Shown here one piece after another: positions 16,484-25,593 of a stretch of 64,000 nt of DNA. The stretch lies in the NCBI RefSeq assembly GCF_001593385.1, contig NZ_LUVZ01000002.1, positions 62,001 through 126,000 of the forward strand. The letters run 5' to 3'. How positions within the stretch are numbered: position 1 is the first letter of the stretch; each line of letters opens with the position of its first letter. The position numbers and the translations under genes were made by a program. A model generated the notes under the pieces. That model did no database searches and was not told the DNA's origin. It worked only from the letters and a program-made list of their open reading frames with translations. The stretch comes from Chryseobacterium cucumeris (GTDB lineage: Bacteria; Bacteroidota; Bacteroidia; Flavobacteriales; Weeksellaceae).

Positions 16484-16651
16484 TTAAAGACAAATAGGAA
16501 GTAATGGGCATTTTGTCGGCAATGTTGTCCAATAAGCACATTCGTTTTCGTTAGCGCAGCTTACAGCACAGCAGATCTGTCCAACGCCTCCTCCCTGTAT
16601 TGTTTTTAAAGTTTTTCTTGTCAGTTTTTTTGATGCAATTGATTTTTTCAT
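16484..16651 (-). CDS. Cys-rich double-glycine leader peptide (bacteriocin-like)
   Basis: The frame from ATG 16651 encodes 55 residues. The N-terminus (MKKSIASKKLTRKTLKTIQG) is basic and ends in a Gly-Gly-Gly motif at residues 20-22, like leader peptides cut by C39-peptidase ABC transporters. The remaining core of about 33 residues has six cysteines (27, 28, 32, 38, 48, 54), giving three potential disulfides or thioether sites. This resembles the small 'bacteriocin-like' leader-peptide family that is abundant in Chryseobacterium. No modification enzyme, peptidase-transporter or immunity gene adjoins it, so export and function are unknown. It is short but has its own terminator and a clear upstream AT-rich promoter region. 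Confidence 0.8.
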   Translation of the reverse strand: MKKSIASKKLTRKTLKTIQGGGVGQICCAVSCANENECAYWTTLPTKCPLLPICL

Positions 16652-16754
16652 GGTAAAAATATTAATTAATGTGCATTAAAAATACATATAAAATTGTATA
16701 GAATAAAATAATTTTAACGTTGGTGAATTATTTAAATGAATTTGCATTCTACTC

Positions 16755-17048
16755 CTATAATATCTGAAGATCATTAAATTTCTCTGCCCCAAATTTGTCC
16801 TGAAACTTTTTGAGATAAAAGCTTTTTCGCATTTTAAAATCATGTTTCAGCAAAGGAGAATCAATTTTGATTATGATACATTCGTTTTCAATATTCACAC
16901 TTTTGATTTCATTGAAAAGACTTTCATCAAGATATTCTTCAAGGAAATCTTTAATGTCAAAAGCAACTAGTTTGTGTTCAAAACCATAAATTCTGGCAAA
17001 AGATTTTACCAGTTCAGAGGATTGATATTCACGTTTTTTCTTCTTCAT
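16755..17048 (-). CDS. DUF721 (DciA-like) protein
   Basis: This small protein of 97 residues has a basic N-terminus (MKKKKREYQSSELVKSFARI) followed by an alpha/beta core (IKSVNIENECIIIKIDSPLLKHDF). It matches DUF721, the KH-like fold of DciA. In bacteria without DnaC/DnaI, DciA helps load the replicative helicase DnaB. DUF721 genes often lie near recF or gyr genes, and recF is found here 590 bases away on the same strand. The assignment to a helicase-loading role is inferred from family and context. Confidence 0.8.
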   Translation of the reverse strand: MKKKKREYQSSELVKSFARIYGFEHKLVAFDIKDFLEEYLDESLFNEIKSVNIENECIIIKIDSPLLKHDFKMRKSFYLKKFQDKFGAEKFNDLQIL

Positions 17049-17122
17049 AGTTGGGTTTCGGGTTTCGGGATGCGTGATTCGGGTTTTTGGGTTGCGTGGT
17101 TTTGGCTTGGGGATTTATTTTT
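17049..17122. repeat. Degenerate GGGTTTCGGG / GCGTGATTCGGG low-complexity repeat
   Basis: The segment repeats variants of 'gggtttcggg', 'gggatgcgtg' and 'gggttgcgtgg'. On the complementary strand it reads ACGCATCCCGAAACCCGAA, resembling the strings at 17606-17637 and 30445-30488. It is non-coding. Confidence 0.5.
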
Positions 17123-17499
17123 TTACTGAAGATTATTTTTATTCCAATTTTCTATGACCCATTTTTTATAAATGTTGATTTTTCCGCATAATGTGTTGTA
17201 TTCATTTCTTAATGTCTCAAATTCTAAGGAAAAATTAGGATATAATATCATGATTTTTTCCAGATGGTTGATTGTTTCATCATTACTCGCATGGCTGTAA
17301 ATCAGGAAGCGAATGTAGTCATTCCTATAAGTTGATCTACCATAGCCTTCAGCAATATTTGTAATGACTGAGTCTGAAGACCTTCTTAACTGACTGCCTA
17401 ATTCAAACAGTTCATATTTAGGCAGAAGCAGGGAGGCTTTATGGGTTTTTAAAAATAAGTCGAAAGCTATTTATAAATATCCAGATTTCTATAACTCAT
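17123..17499 (-). pseudogene. Four-helix-bundle (S23-like) protein gene with a single-base deletion
   Basis: The gene begins MSYRNLDIYK at 17499 and then hits TAG. One frame over, the sequence continues without further interruption as AFDLFLKTHKASLLLPKYEL, GSQLRRSSDSVITNIAEGYG, SYSHASNDETINHLEK-like helices and stops at 17123. The two parts join if one T is restored in ATAAATAGC (about 17467-17472). The product would be a typical protein of about 125 residues of the four-helix-bundle family related to 23S intervening-sequence proteins (TIGR02436). The break is close to the start and no alternative ATG is available in the second frame, so the gene is probably inactive unless the base is a sequencing error. 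Confidence 0.82.
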
Positions 17500-17637
17500 A
17501 TCATTTATGTTTTTAGGATCTTAAGTTAAGACAAAAAACGGTTTGATGATAAAGAATATTAGTCTTTTACTTCATATCTACATCCACACTTATTTACCTG
17601 CATTTAATACCTCGTAACTCGCATCCCGAACCTCTTA
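17500..17637. other. Promoter-proximal gap with part of a dispersed degenerate repeat
   Basis: There is no gene here. The end of the gap (17606-17637) carries the string CCTCGTAACTCGCATCCCGA and its continuation, similar to that at 30445-30488. Confidence 0.4.
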
Positions 17638-18717
17638 CTAAACTTCAAAAATAATACTTTCTTCATTTATTTTCTTTACCACACTTTCCGTACGCTCTCT
17701 ATGCGTATCTGTGATAAAAATCTGTCCAAAATTTTCCTTGTTAACCAGTTCAATCAACTGAGAAACTCTGGTATCATCAAGCTTATCGAAAATATCATCC
17801 AGCAACAGGATAGGAGTCTTTTTAGTGAGTTCTTTTACAAGACTCATCTGAGCCAGTTTTAAAGAGATCAGGAACGATTTCTGCTGTCCCTGTGATCCGA
17901 TTTTCTTGATTAATATATAATCCATTTCAAAAAGAAGATCATCCTTATGAATTCCTTTTGATGTGTAAGTAAGCATTCGGTCCCTTTCAAGGCTTTCTTT
18001 TAAAAGTTTTTCAAAAGAATCTTCCAGCAAATGAGATTCATAAATTACTGATACGCTTTCTTTTCCACCAGAAATAATCTGATAGAAATTCTGAACAATA
18101 GGGTTGAGCTGCTCTACAAATTCTTTTCTTTTCTTAAAGATTTTAGTCCCGAATCTGCTAATAGGCTCATCATAAATTTCCAGAGAATCTTTGTCCCAGG
18201 TTCTGTTCTTGGCAAAATATTTCAGTAAAGCATTTCGCTGCTGAATTGTTTTCTGATATTGGATGAGATCAAAAAGATATTCTGAATCCGTCTGAGAGAT
18301 CATCGCATCCAGAAACTTGCGTCTGCTTTCTCCGGAATCCGAAATAAGATTAGAATCGTAAGGTGATATCATAACGCTTGGAAGGTATCCAATATGATCT
18401 GCAAGCCTGTCATAGCTTTTATCATTCTTCTTGATCACCTTTTTAGCTTCCTTGGGCTGGGTGATTCTGATGATATCCTCACTGTCTTCATTCTGAATTT
18501 CAGCATCAATGGTAAAAAAGCCTTCCTCTTGTTTAATATTGTTGAGGTCCGTATTTCCCAGAAAGCTTTTTCCTACGGATAAATAATGCAAAGCATCCAG
18601 AATATTGGTCTTTCCTACGCCATTATTTCCCACAAAACAGTTGATCTGCGGGGAAAATTCAAACTTTTTCTCAGAATGATTTTTGAAATTATAGAGGGAA
18701 AGCTTCTTGATAATCAT
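17638..18717 (-). CDS. recF: DNA replication and repair protein RecF
   Basis: The protein has 359 residues and is an SMC/ABC-type ATPase. The Walker A motif GNNGVGKTN is at residues 29-37; a signature-like GSQGQQKSFLISLKLA lies at about 270-290; Walker B (TPILLLDDIFDKLDDTR) follows at about 303-319, with D-loop and ITDTHRER. RecF loads RecA onto gapped DNA together with RecO and RecR. The length and the N-terminal MIIKKLSLYNFKNH are typical. The gene is followed on the minus strand by the broken four-helix-bundle gene and DUF721. Confidence 0.96.
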   Translation of the reverse strand: MIIKKLSLYNFKNHSEKKFEFSPQINCFVGNNGVGKTNILDALHYLSVGKSFLGNTDLNNIKQEEGFFTIDAEIQNEDSEDIIRITQPKEAKKVIKKNDKSYDRLADHIGYLPSVMISPYDSNLISDSGESRRKFLDAMISQTDSEYLFDLIQYQKTIQQRNALLKYFAKNRTWDKDSLEIYDEPISRFGTKIFKKRKEFVEQLNPIVQNFYQIISGGKESVSVIYESHLLEDSFEKLLKESLERDRMLTYTSKGIHKDDLLFEMDYILIKKIGSQGQQKSFLISLKLAQMSLVKELTKKTPILLLDDIFDKLDDTRVSQLIELVNKENFGQIFITDTHRERTESVVKKINEESIIFEV

Positions 18718-18720
18718 TCG

Positions 18721-19476
18721 TCAAAAATACTCCATTATTACTAAAAATAAAAAAGGAAGTGCCGAACAAGTTTCCACCCCGAACGAATAATAAGCGTCAT
18801 CTCTTTTATTTTCAGAGAAATAGATGAGAATATAAGTTATGATACTGGCCATAAAAAAAGCAAGCGCATATTCCAAATCAAGATAAAAAGCAGAAATGAT
18901 ACTGCTGACGAAAACAAGTGCATAAGCAATGTACTTGGTATTTTGTACCCCAATCAGCATAGGAAAGGTTTTTACGGTATCGCTGTTCATATCGCGGATA
19001 TCAAAAGGAAGCACAAGTGCGGTGATAAAGAAAAAGCTGATAAGAAAAATAGGAATACTAAATTCAGGAAGGGTAAGCCAGCAATTAACCAATGCCCATA
19101 CTAATCCTACGTAAAAAACTTTCAGTAAAGGAATTTTCCGGATATAAACATCAAGAAAAAAGCTATTATAAAGTAACCCCAGCACAACAATGACAAACCA
19201 TTTCAGAAGTCTTATTCCATTATGATTATGAATGATTAAAAAAGCACAGATGATTCCTGCAATGGCGTTGATGATCACTATTCTGAAAAAATATCTGGTA
19301 TATTGATATTTAGTATACAGATAGCCACTGAAATAAGTGATGAAAATAAGTGCAAAAGTAGGGAAACGGAATGTGTTTTGCTCTTTCATGAAAAATACTG
19401 CAAAAAGAGTTCCCATAAGAGAGACATAAACCTGGCTGTCTATGACGGTTTTTTTCAGTATTTTTAAGATGTTCAT
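18721..19476 (-). CDS. UbiA-like prenyltransferase-family membrane protein with a degenerate first Asp motif
   Basis: This 251-residue polytopic membrane protein has about eight hydrophobic helices. The segment ALVLPFDIRDMNSDTVKTFP matches the second Asp-rich motif of UbiA prenyltransferases, which bind Mg-diphosphate. The first motif (NDxxDxxxD) is not visible where it would be expected: the sequence there is GYLYTKYQYTRY. The protein may therefore be inactive as a prenyltransferase or use an altered site. It starts 18 bases from the divergent macroglobulin gene and ends 3 bases before the recF start, with which it may be transcribed. Confidence 0.65.
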   Translation of the reverse strand: MNILKILKKTVIDSQVYVSLMGTLFAVFFMKEQNTFRFPTFALIFITYFSGYLYTKYQYTRYFFRIVIINAIAGIICAFLIIHNHNGIRLLKWFVIVVLGLLYNSFFLDVYIRKIPLLKVFYVGLVWALVNCWLTLPEFSIPIFLISFFFITALVLPFDIRDMNSDTVKTFPMLIGVQNTKYIAYALVFVSSIISAFYLDLEYALAFFMASIITYILIYFSENKRDDAYYSFGVETCSALPFLFLVIMEYF

Positions 19477-19494
19477 TTATCAAAATTAATATAT

Positions 19495-22400
19495 ATGAAA
19501 AGATTTTCCAAGATTTTTCTGCTTTTGCTTGTAATGCTGAGCTTTTCAATGGTATCCGCACAGAAATATTACGATACCCAATGGAAAAAAGTAGCTGATA
19601 ACAGTGTGAAAGGAGCTTATAAATCTAATCTTCCCATTATTTTAGACATACAAAAACAAGCCATGAAAGAAAATAATGCCTTCGAGCTGATCCGTTCTCT
19701 GAAAGCGGAATTCAGTATTGTAAACCAAACCGTTGACGATGATCAGAATGATGCTGCTTCTCAGTTTTTTAAAAGACTTAAAGAGGCAGAAGGAAAAATA
19801 AACGGAGAAGGTAAACTGGTGTACAAAGTTCTGCTGAATGGCTTTTTTATGGATTATTACAACCAGAACTCATGGAAAATAAACGGAAGAACCAATATCA
19901 ACTCTCAGGATGTTTCGCAGATTGAAACCTGGAGTAAACTTGATTTCAAAAATTATCTGACGAAAAACTTCCAGGAACTTGATAAAGAAAAACCTGAAAT
20001 GAGAAAGATCTCTCTGGAAAAGTATAAGAATATCTTTTCAGAAGCAGGAGACCTTGTTTATTTTCCGACATTGGCGGATTGGTATGCCGTTAAAAAAATA
20101 ACGTTTCTATCTGAAAACAACATTTTTACCAAAAATGAGTTGACAGCCAACCGTACAGCAATCAATGCAATGTATGATGAACTGATCGAACAGAATACGG
20201 GAAATCCAAAGTTGTATTTCATGAAAGAAAAGATAACGGAAAACTGTAATTTCAATCATTGCAAGGATAAACTTCAGCAGCTTCAGAATCTTTTGAAATC
20301 TAATATAGAGGGAGATTATAAAGTGTTGATTATGGGAGATGTCATGGATGAACTCACTAATCAGAAGAAACCTAAAGAAGCTCTTGCATTAGCGGCACAA
20401 GCTAAAAGTGAATACCCGAAATCTCTTTTTCTGGAGAATATCAAAAGCAAAGAAGCACAGATTGTCAATCCGTATCTGACTTTAAAATATGAAGCACAGA
20501 CGCAGAATAATCTTCCGATTCACTTTGTAGTACAGTATCAGAATGTATCAGAATTTACTCTGAATATTTATGAAGTAAAAGACGATTTTACTTCGTTAAT
20601 TCGATATGTTCAGGATTCATATTCAGATACTTTTAGCAAACTAAAGAAGAATCTTGTAAGGAAGGAAACATTCCAGCTTCCGGATCCTAAAGATTATCAG
20701 AGTCATAAAACTACTTTGGAAGTGAAACCCCTTCCTTCAGGAGTGTATGTCGCAGAATTTACAGTTGCAGGAGCAGATATGAAAGATACAGACTCCAGAC
20801 ATAATTTATATTTTCTGGTTTCCGGAAACAAGATTATTTATCAATCCAAAACGGATAGAAGCCCTCTTTCCGACGAGTTGAAATTGGTGAATAGTGAGAA
20901 CGGTAAGCCTTTGGCTAATGAAGGGCTTCGGTTTTATGAATTTGTTTCCAATAAGACTCTAACTAAAATTGAGGGAACAACCAATGCCAACGGAGTATTT
21001 AAGCTTCCTGCTACAGACAGCAAAGAATATTACAGAACATTCCTGATTCAACAACCTAAAACTAATGATTTCCAGATCATGCAGGTGTACGGAAACAGAG
21101 GATATGCCGATGATTATAATCCAAATAAACAAACGCGTTCAACGGCTCAGATTTTTATCGACAGAGGGATCTATCGTCCCGGACAGACTGTTTATTTCAA
21201 GGTGATCAACACCAGAATGAATAAGGAAGTTGAAGCAGTTCTTTCAGGACTAAAACAAAAAATCTCTTTATTAAATACCAATAGTGAAGAAGTTTCTTCA
21301 CAAGATTTTACCACTAATGAATTCGGTTCTTATCATGGAAGTTTCATCCTTCCAAAAGGAAAACTGAATGGTAATTTTTACTTGAGAATAGAAGGGGAAA
21401 GTGCTGGATATAAAAATTTCAGGGTAGAAGAGTATAAAAGACCAAAATTTGAAGTGACCTTTGATCCCGTTAAAGACGAGTACAAATATGGCCAGACGAT
21501 AGAACTGAAAGGAAAAGCTGTTATGTTTTCCGGTGTTCCGCTGAGTAATACAGCCGTAAACTATGAAATCAAAAAACAGAATATCCGATGGAGATATTTC
21601 AGCTGGTATCCGCAGAATGATGATAATGAAAACTCGATTCTGGGCGAAGCAAAAACCAATGAAAAAGGAGAGTTTACGATTCGTTTGGAACTTAAAAAAG
21701 ATGAAAAGCTGGAAGGAATACAGATTGATAATTATGCCATCAATGCTTCTGTTACAGACATCAACGGGGAAACGCAGACTGCCAATACTCAATTAAAAGT
21801 AGCTTCGGTTTCTCATTACATTCAGGCAGAAAATATCAGCAATACTTTTACAGACGAAAATGTAAAAGTAAAGGTGGAAACCAAAAATTATAACGATCAG
21901 AATCTAAAGAAACCTTATCAGGTTAAGTTATCGAAGCTGACTGCTCCGGACAGGATCTTCAGAGATAATTTTAAATCTGATGTTCAGAATCTTCCGAAAT
22001 ATTCAAAAGAAGAATTTATCAGCAAATTTCCACATGATCTTTTTGATAAAAATGATGAGATCAAAAACTGGAAAACCGAAAAAGTATTGATTGAAAAACA
22101 GCAGCAGCCATCCGCTGATAATTCTCAGGCAGCAGCAAGTCTTGATTTAGGAAAACTGGAAGCAGGGGATTATGAACTTGAACTTTTCAATATTGAAGGA
22201 AAAGATACGATCAAAACTTCACAGTATTTCAGTGTTTGGGATAAAACCGTTTTAAAACCCACTCAGAAAACATTCCTTACAGTTATCGCTCCCAAAGAAG
22301 AATTATCAAGAGGAGAAAAAGCAAAAGTGTATGTTTACTCAGCTGTTCCTGATGCTTTAATCAATGTTTTTGTACAGGACGGATCCGGAAAAACCGTTTC

Positions 22401-25400
22401 TGAAGTTCATCAGATGAAAAAGGGAATATTAGAATACACGGCTGAGATTTCTAAAGATAAAAGTGTTTCAGATCTGAACCTTCAGTTTCAGCTGGTAGCA
22501 TTTAATGATGTGAATACAGAATCTGTTTCCTTAAAAATAAAAGACACAGAAAAACCTTTAAAAATTGAAACCGTAACCTTCAGAGATAAGCTTGAACCTA
22601 ACGCTAAGGAAAAATGGACGGTAAAAGTTACCGGAAATGACAAGGAAAAGATCAATGCCGAGGTATTAGCGAATATGTATGATATATCTTTGGATCAGTT
22701 TGCTAAAAACACGTACAGCTGGAGAAAATTATATACTCCATTTGTAATGGTGACTTCTTATGGAATCAGAAATTATCTGCAGCAGCAAAACTATCAGAAG
22801 AGATTAAAGTATTTTGAAGACAGATATATAACTGTTCCTCAGTTTAACTGGTTTGATGGAAATTATTATTCAATTTCAAGGGAAACTATAGTAGGATTTA
22901 GCAATCAGGAAGGAGTGAAAGCTCCTGCGTATGCATCTCCTCCGTCACCAATTGCTGGTGCCAAATTTAAAACAGCAAGAGCTGCCGTGGCAAAAGAAGC
23001 TGTGGTATTGAATGATAGTGCGATTGATCTCCTTGATTCAGGAAGACAATTGACGGAAGAGAAGAGAAAAAGATATACAGACGTTCCTGGCTCTGTTGAT
23101 GTAGAGAAAGACTTGGATAAAGTAGCTGTTCGTCAAAACCTGAATGAAACAGCATTTTTCTATCCAGATCTAAAAACCGATATAGAAGGTAATGTAAGCT
23201 TCGAGTTCACTTCTCCGGAAGCATTGACAAAGTGGAAACTGATGTTCCTTGCCCACACCAAAGATGCAAGAGCAGCTACGTTGGAAAAAGAAGTGGTAAC
23301 GCAGAAAGAATTCTCAGTAACGCCAAACTATCCTAGATTCCTGAGAGAAGGAGACGAGTTGAATCTACAGTCGAAGTTATCCAATCTTACCGATAAAAAA
23401 TTGAATGGTTCTGCCGAATTACAGATTCTGGATGCCTTTACCAATGAAAATATTTCTTCGAAGTTTGGAATCACTTCCGGAGTACAAAACTTCAATCTTA
23501 ATGAAAACGGAAGCAGTGCGTTAACATGGAAATTAAAGGTTCCGGATGATGTTTCTTCTGTTATTTTCAAAGTGGTGGCCAAAACGGGAGCTTATTCTGA
23601 CGGAGAACAGCAAGCCATTGCTGTATTGCCTAACAGAATGCTTGTGACGGATGCTGTTCCGGTTTTTGTGAAAGAAGGCGAAACCAAAACATTTGTATTA
23701 GATAATCTTAAAAATAATACATCCACAACGGCTTCCAATGTTTCCAATACGTTGGAACTGACAACCAATCCGATCTGGGAGATCATGTTTGCCCTTCCAG
23801 GTCTGAAAAATGATCAGAATAACTCTGCAGACGTAATCTTTAACAAATGGTTTGCAGATGTTTTGGCTTCAGAAATTTTCAAAGCCAATCCGAAAATGAA
23901 AACGGTTTTTGAAGAATATCAGAACAAAGGACTATTACAGTCAAATCTTGAAAAAAATCAGGAGTTGAAACAGTTGCTGCTTGAAGAAACTCCTTGGGTA
24001 TTGGAAAGCAAAAATGAAGGCGAGCAGATGCAAAAGCTGGCATTGCTGTTTGATGTCAACACGATGAAAAACTCCATTAATCAGGATTGGGATGATTTCA
24101 AAAAACTACAAAATCCTGACGGTGGATTCTCATGGTATCCCGGCTATCCAAGTTCTTACGGAACGTCATTGTATATCCTTAAAAACTTAGGAAAAATCAA
24201 TTCCTGGTTAAAAGATAACGTGAAAGACTATCAAAGTGCTGATCAGAAAGTTCTTGTAGCAAAATTGATTCAGTATGTAGACAATGAAGTGGCCAAATAT
24301 TATGATGTGAAAAAAGACAATGTCTGGAACAACTGGGCGATCGATTATCTTGATACCAGAAACTATTGGGAGCAGCAATATCCTTTAAAAGGAAAAGGAG
24401 CTACCCTGAAAATGCTGGTAAAGCAAAAAGCAAAGACAGCTAAGATCAACGACTTTACATTCTTCGGGCTTCACCGCGCGGCATTATTGATGAACGATTA
24501 TGGTCTGAAAGAGGTGTCAGATAAGTTAATGACTTACCTTAAAGAAACTTCCACAGATACCAAAACACAAGGGGTCTACTGGAAACAAAACCTGAATGAC
24601 TGGGGATGGTTTGGTTCCAAAGTAGTTAACCATGCCGGAGCACTGGAAGCCTTCAACAAATTGAAAGCTAATGATCAATCTTTTATTGAAGATATGAAGA
24701 TCTGGCTGGTAACCCAAAAAGAAGTCAACTCATGGGGAAGCTCAAGAGGAACAGCTGAGGTGATCTTTACCATTTTGAATTCAGGAAAATCATGGACGGG
24801 TACAGAAAGTGATAAAGCAACGATTGTTTGGGGTGGAAAAGAACTGGCTCCTCAGACACAGGCAACTGGTTATGTAAAATCAACCGTGAAACCGGAAGCT
24901 ATAGATAAAAATTTAGCCACCGTAACGGTTACAAAACCTGGTCCCGGAATTGTGCAGGGAGGATTGTTCTGGCAATATTATGAGGATCTTGATAAAATTA
25001 AATCTTCTGAAAATTATATTTCTGTAACGAAAGAGCTTTATAAAAAAGTGAAAACGGTAAACGGAGAAGAGCTTCAGAAAATTTCTTCTGAAACCCCGTT
25101 GAAAGTAGGTGATAAGGTAACTGTAAGGATGATTCTGAATACAGACAGAGCGATGGAGTTTATTCATATTAAAGATATGCGTGCAGCAGGATTTGAGCCT
25201 GTAGATGTATTATCCGGATATCAATGGAAAAATAATCTGGGCTACTATCAGTCGACCAAAGATGCTTCTACCAATTTCTATATTCAGTATATGCCGAAAG
25301 GAAAATATGTATTTGAATATGATGTAGTAGCCAATGCATCCGGAAAATTCTCCAACGGAATTACAACGATGCAGAATTATTACGCACCGCAGATGAATGC

Positions 25401-25437
25401 CCATACAAAAGGAAGTAATGTAACAATTTCAGAGTAA
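19495..25437 (+). CDS. Large alpha-2-macroglobulin family protein without a thioester
   Basis: This protein has 1980 residues with a signal peptide (LLLLVMLSFSMVSAQ) and no lipobox. After a helical N-terminal region there are several beta-sandwich macroglobulin-like (MG) domains, including IFIDRGIYRPGQTVYFKV (MG2 style) at about 555-572. The A2M segment (FYPDLKTDIEGNVSFEFTSP) follows at about 1222, then a helical TED-like domain (GGFSWYPGYPSSYG) and a C-terminal receptor-binding-like domain. The CxEQ thioester is absent and the only cysteines in the mature chain are in NCNFNHC. Bacterial A2Ms trap proteases; thioester-less forms rely on conformational trapping. The next gene encodes an ecotin, another protease inhibitor. 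Confidence 0.92.
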   Translation: MKRFSKIFLLLLVMLSFSMVSAQKYYDTQWKKVADNSVKGAYKSNLPIILDIQKQAMKENNAFELIRSLKAEFSIVNQTVDDDQNDAASQFFKRLKEAEGKINGEGKLVYKVLLNGFFMDYYNQNSWKINGRTNINSQDVSQIETWSKLDFKNYLTKNFQELDKEKPEMRKISLEKYKNIFSEAGDLVYFPTLADWYAVKKITFLSENNIFTKNELTANRTAINAMYDELIEQNTGNPKLYFMKEKITENCNFNHCKDKLQQLQNLLKSNIEGDYKVLIMGDVMDELTNQKKPKEALALAAQAKSEYPKSLFLENIKSKEAQIVNPYLTLKYEAQTQNNLPIHFVVQYQNVSEFTLNIYEVKDDFTSLIRYVQDSYSDTFSKLKKNLVRKETFQLPDPKDYQSHKTTLEVKPLPSGVYVAEFTVAGADMKDTDSRHNLYFLVSGNKIIYQSKTDRSPLSDELKLVNSENGKPLANEGLRFYEFVSNKTLTKIEGTTNANGVFKLPATDSKEYYRTFLIQQPKTNDFQIMQVYGNRGYADDYNPNKQTRSTAQIFIDRGIYRPGQTVYFKVINTRMNKEVEAVLSGLKQKISLLNTNSEEVSSQDFTTNEFGSYHGSFILPKGKLNGNFYLRIEGESAGYKNFRVEEYKRPKFEVTFDPVKDEYKYGQTIELKGKAVMFSGVPLSNTAVNYEIKKQNIRWRYFSWYPQNDDNENSILGEAKTNEKGEFTIRLELKKDEKLEGIQIDNYAINASVTDINGETQTANTQLKVASVSHYIQAENISNTFTDENVKVKVETKNYNDQNLKKPYQVKLSKLTAPDRIFRDNFKSDVQNLPKYSKEEFISKFPHDLFDKNDEIKNWKTEKVLIEKQQQPSADNSQAAASLDLGKLEAGDYELELFNIEGKDTIKTSQYFSVWDKTVLKPTQKTFLTVIAPKEELSRGEKAKVYVYSAVPDALINVFVQDGSGKTVSEVHQMKKGILEYTAEISKDKSVSDLNLQFQLVAFNDVNTESVSLKIKDTEKPLKIETVTFRDKLEPNAKEKWTVKVTGNDKEKINAEVLANMYDISLDQFAKNTYSWRKLYTPFVMVTSYGIRNYLQQQNYQKRLKYFEDRYITVPQFNWFDGNYYSISRETIVGFSNQEGVKAPAYASPPSPIAGAKFKTARAAVAKEAVVLNDSAIDLLDSGRQLTEEKRKRYTDVPGSVDVEKDLDKVAVRQNLNETAFFYPDLKTDIEGNVSFEFTSPEALTKWKLMFLAHTKDARAATLEKEVVTQKEFSVTPNYPRFLREGDELNLQSKLSNLTDKKLNGSAELQILDAFTNENISSKFGITSGVQNFNLNENGSSALTWKLKVPDDVSSVIFKVVAKTGAYSDGEQQAIAVLPNRMLVTDAVPVFVKEGETKTFVLDNLKNNTSTTASNVSNTLELTTNPIWEIMFALPGLKNDQNNSADVIFNKWFADVLASEIFKANPKMKTVFEEYQNKGLLQSNLEKNQELKQLLLEETPWVLESKNEGEQMQKLALLFDVNTMKNSINQDWDDFKKLQNPDGGFSWYPGYPSSYGTSLYILKNLGKINSWLKDNVKDYQSADQKVLVAKLIQYVDNEVAKYYDVKKDNVWNNWAIDYLDTRNYWEQQYPLKGKGATLKMLVKQKAKTAKINDFTFFGLHRAALLMNDYGLKEVSDKLMTYLKETSTDTKTQGVYWKQNLNDWGWFGSKVVNHAGALEAFNKLKANDQSFIEDMKIWLVTQKEVNSWGSSRGTAEVIFTILNSGKSWTGTESDKATIVWGGKELAPQTQATGYVKSTVKPEAIDKNLATVTVTKPGPGIVQGGLFWQYYEDLDKIKSSENYISVTKELYKKVKTVNGEELQKISSETPLKVGDKVTVRMILNTDRAMEFIHIKDMRAAGFEPVDVLSGYQWKNNLGYYQSTKDASTNFYIQYMPKGKYVFEYDVVANASGKFSNGITTMQNYYAPQMNAHTKGSNVTISE

Positions 25438-25453
25438 CTGATGAACATAGAAG

Positions 25454-25486
25454 ACTGTAGTAATTTTTTTTTACTACAGTTTTTTA
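25454..25486 (+). terminator. Terminator of the macroglobulin gene
   Basis: The 10-base-pair stem ACTGTAGTAA / TTACTACAGT with a T-rich 7-base loop is followed by a run of T, 16 bases after the stop codon. It makes the ecotin gene a separate transcript or a partly read-through one. Confidence 0.8.
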
Positions 25487-25593
25487 TTTCTAGATTTTTA
25501 ATAAAAATAGAATTAAATCGAAAACCAAACAATTGTTTAATTTGGAATGGTTTTTGGAATTAAGATAGTAGCAATTAAAAAAATTATTAAAAG

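Noticed and set aside
21298..21792. A 164-codon minus-strand frame inside the macroglobulin gene
   Set aside because: It lies completely within a gene with strong domain evidence, and its product has an implausible Phe/Ile-rich composition. It is a shadow frame.
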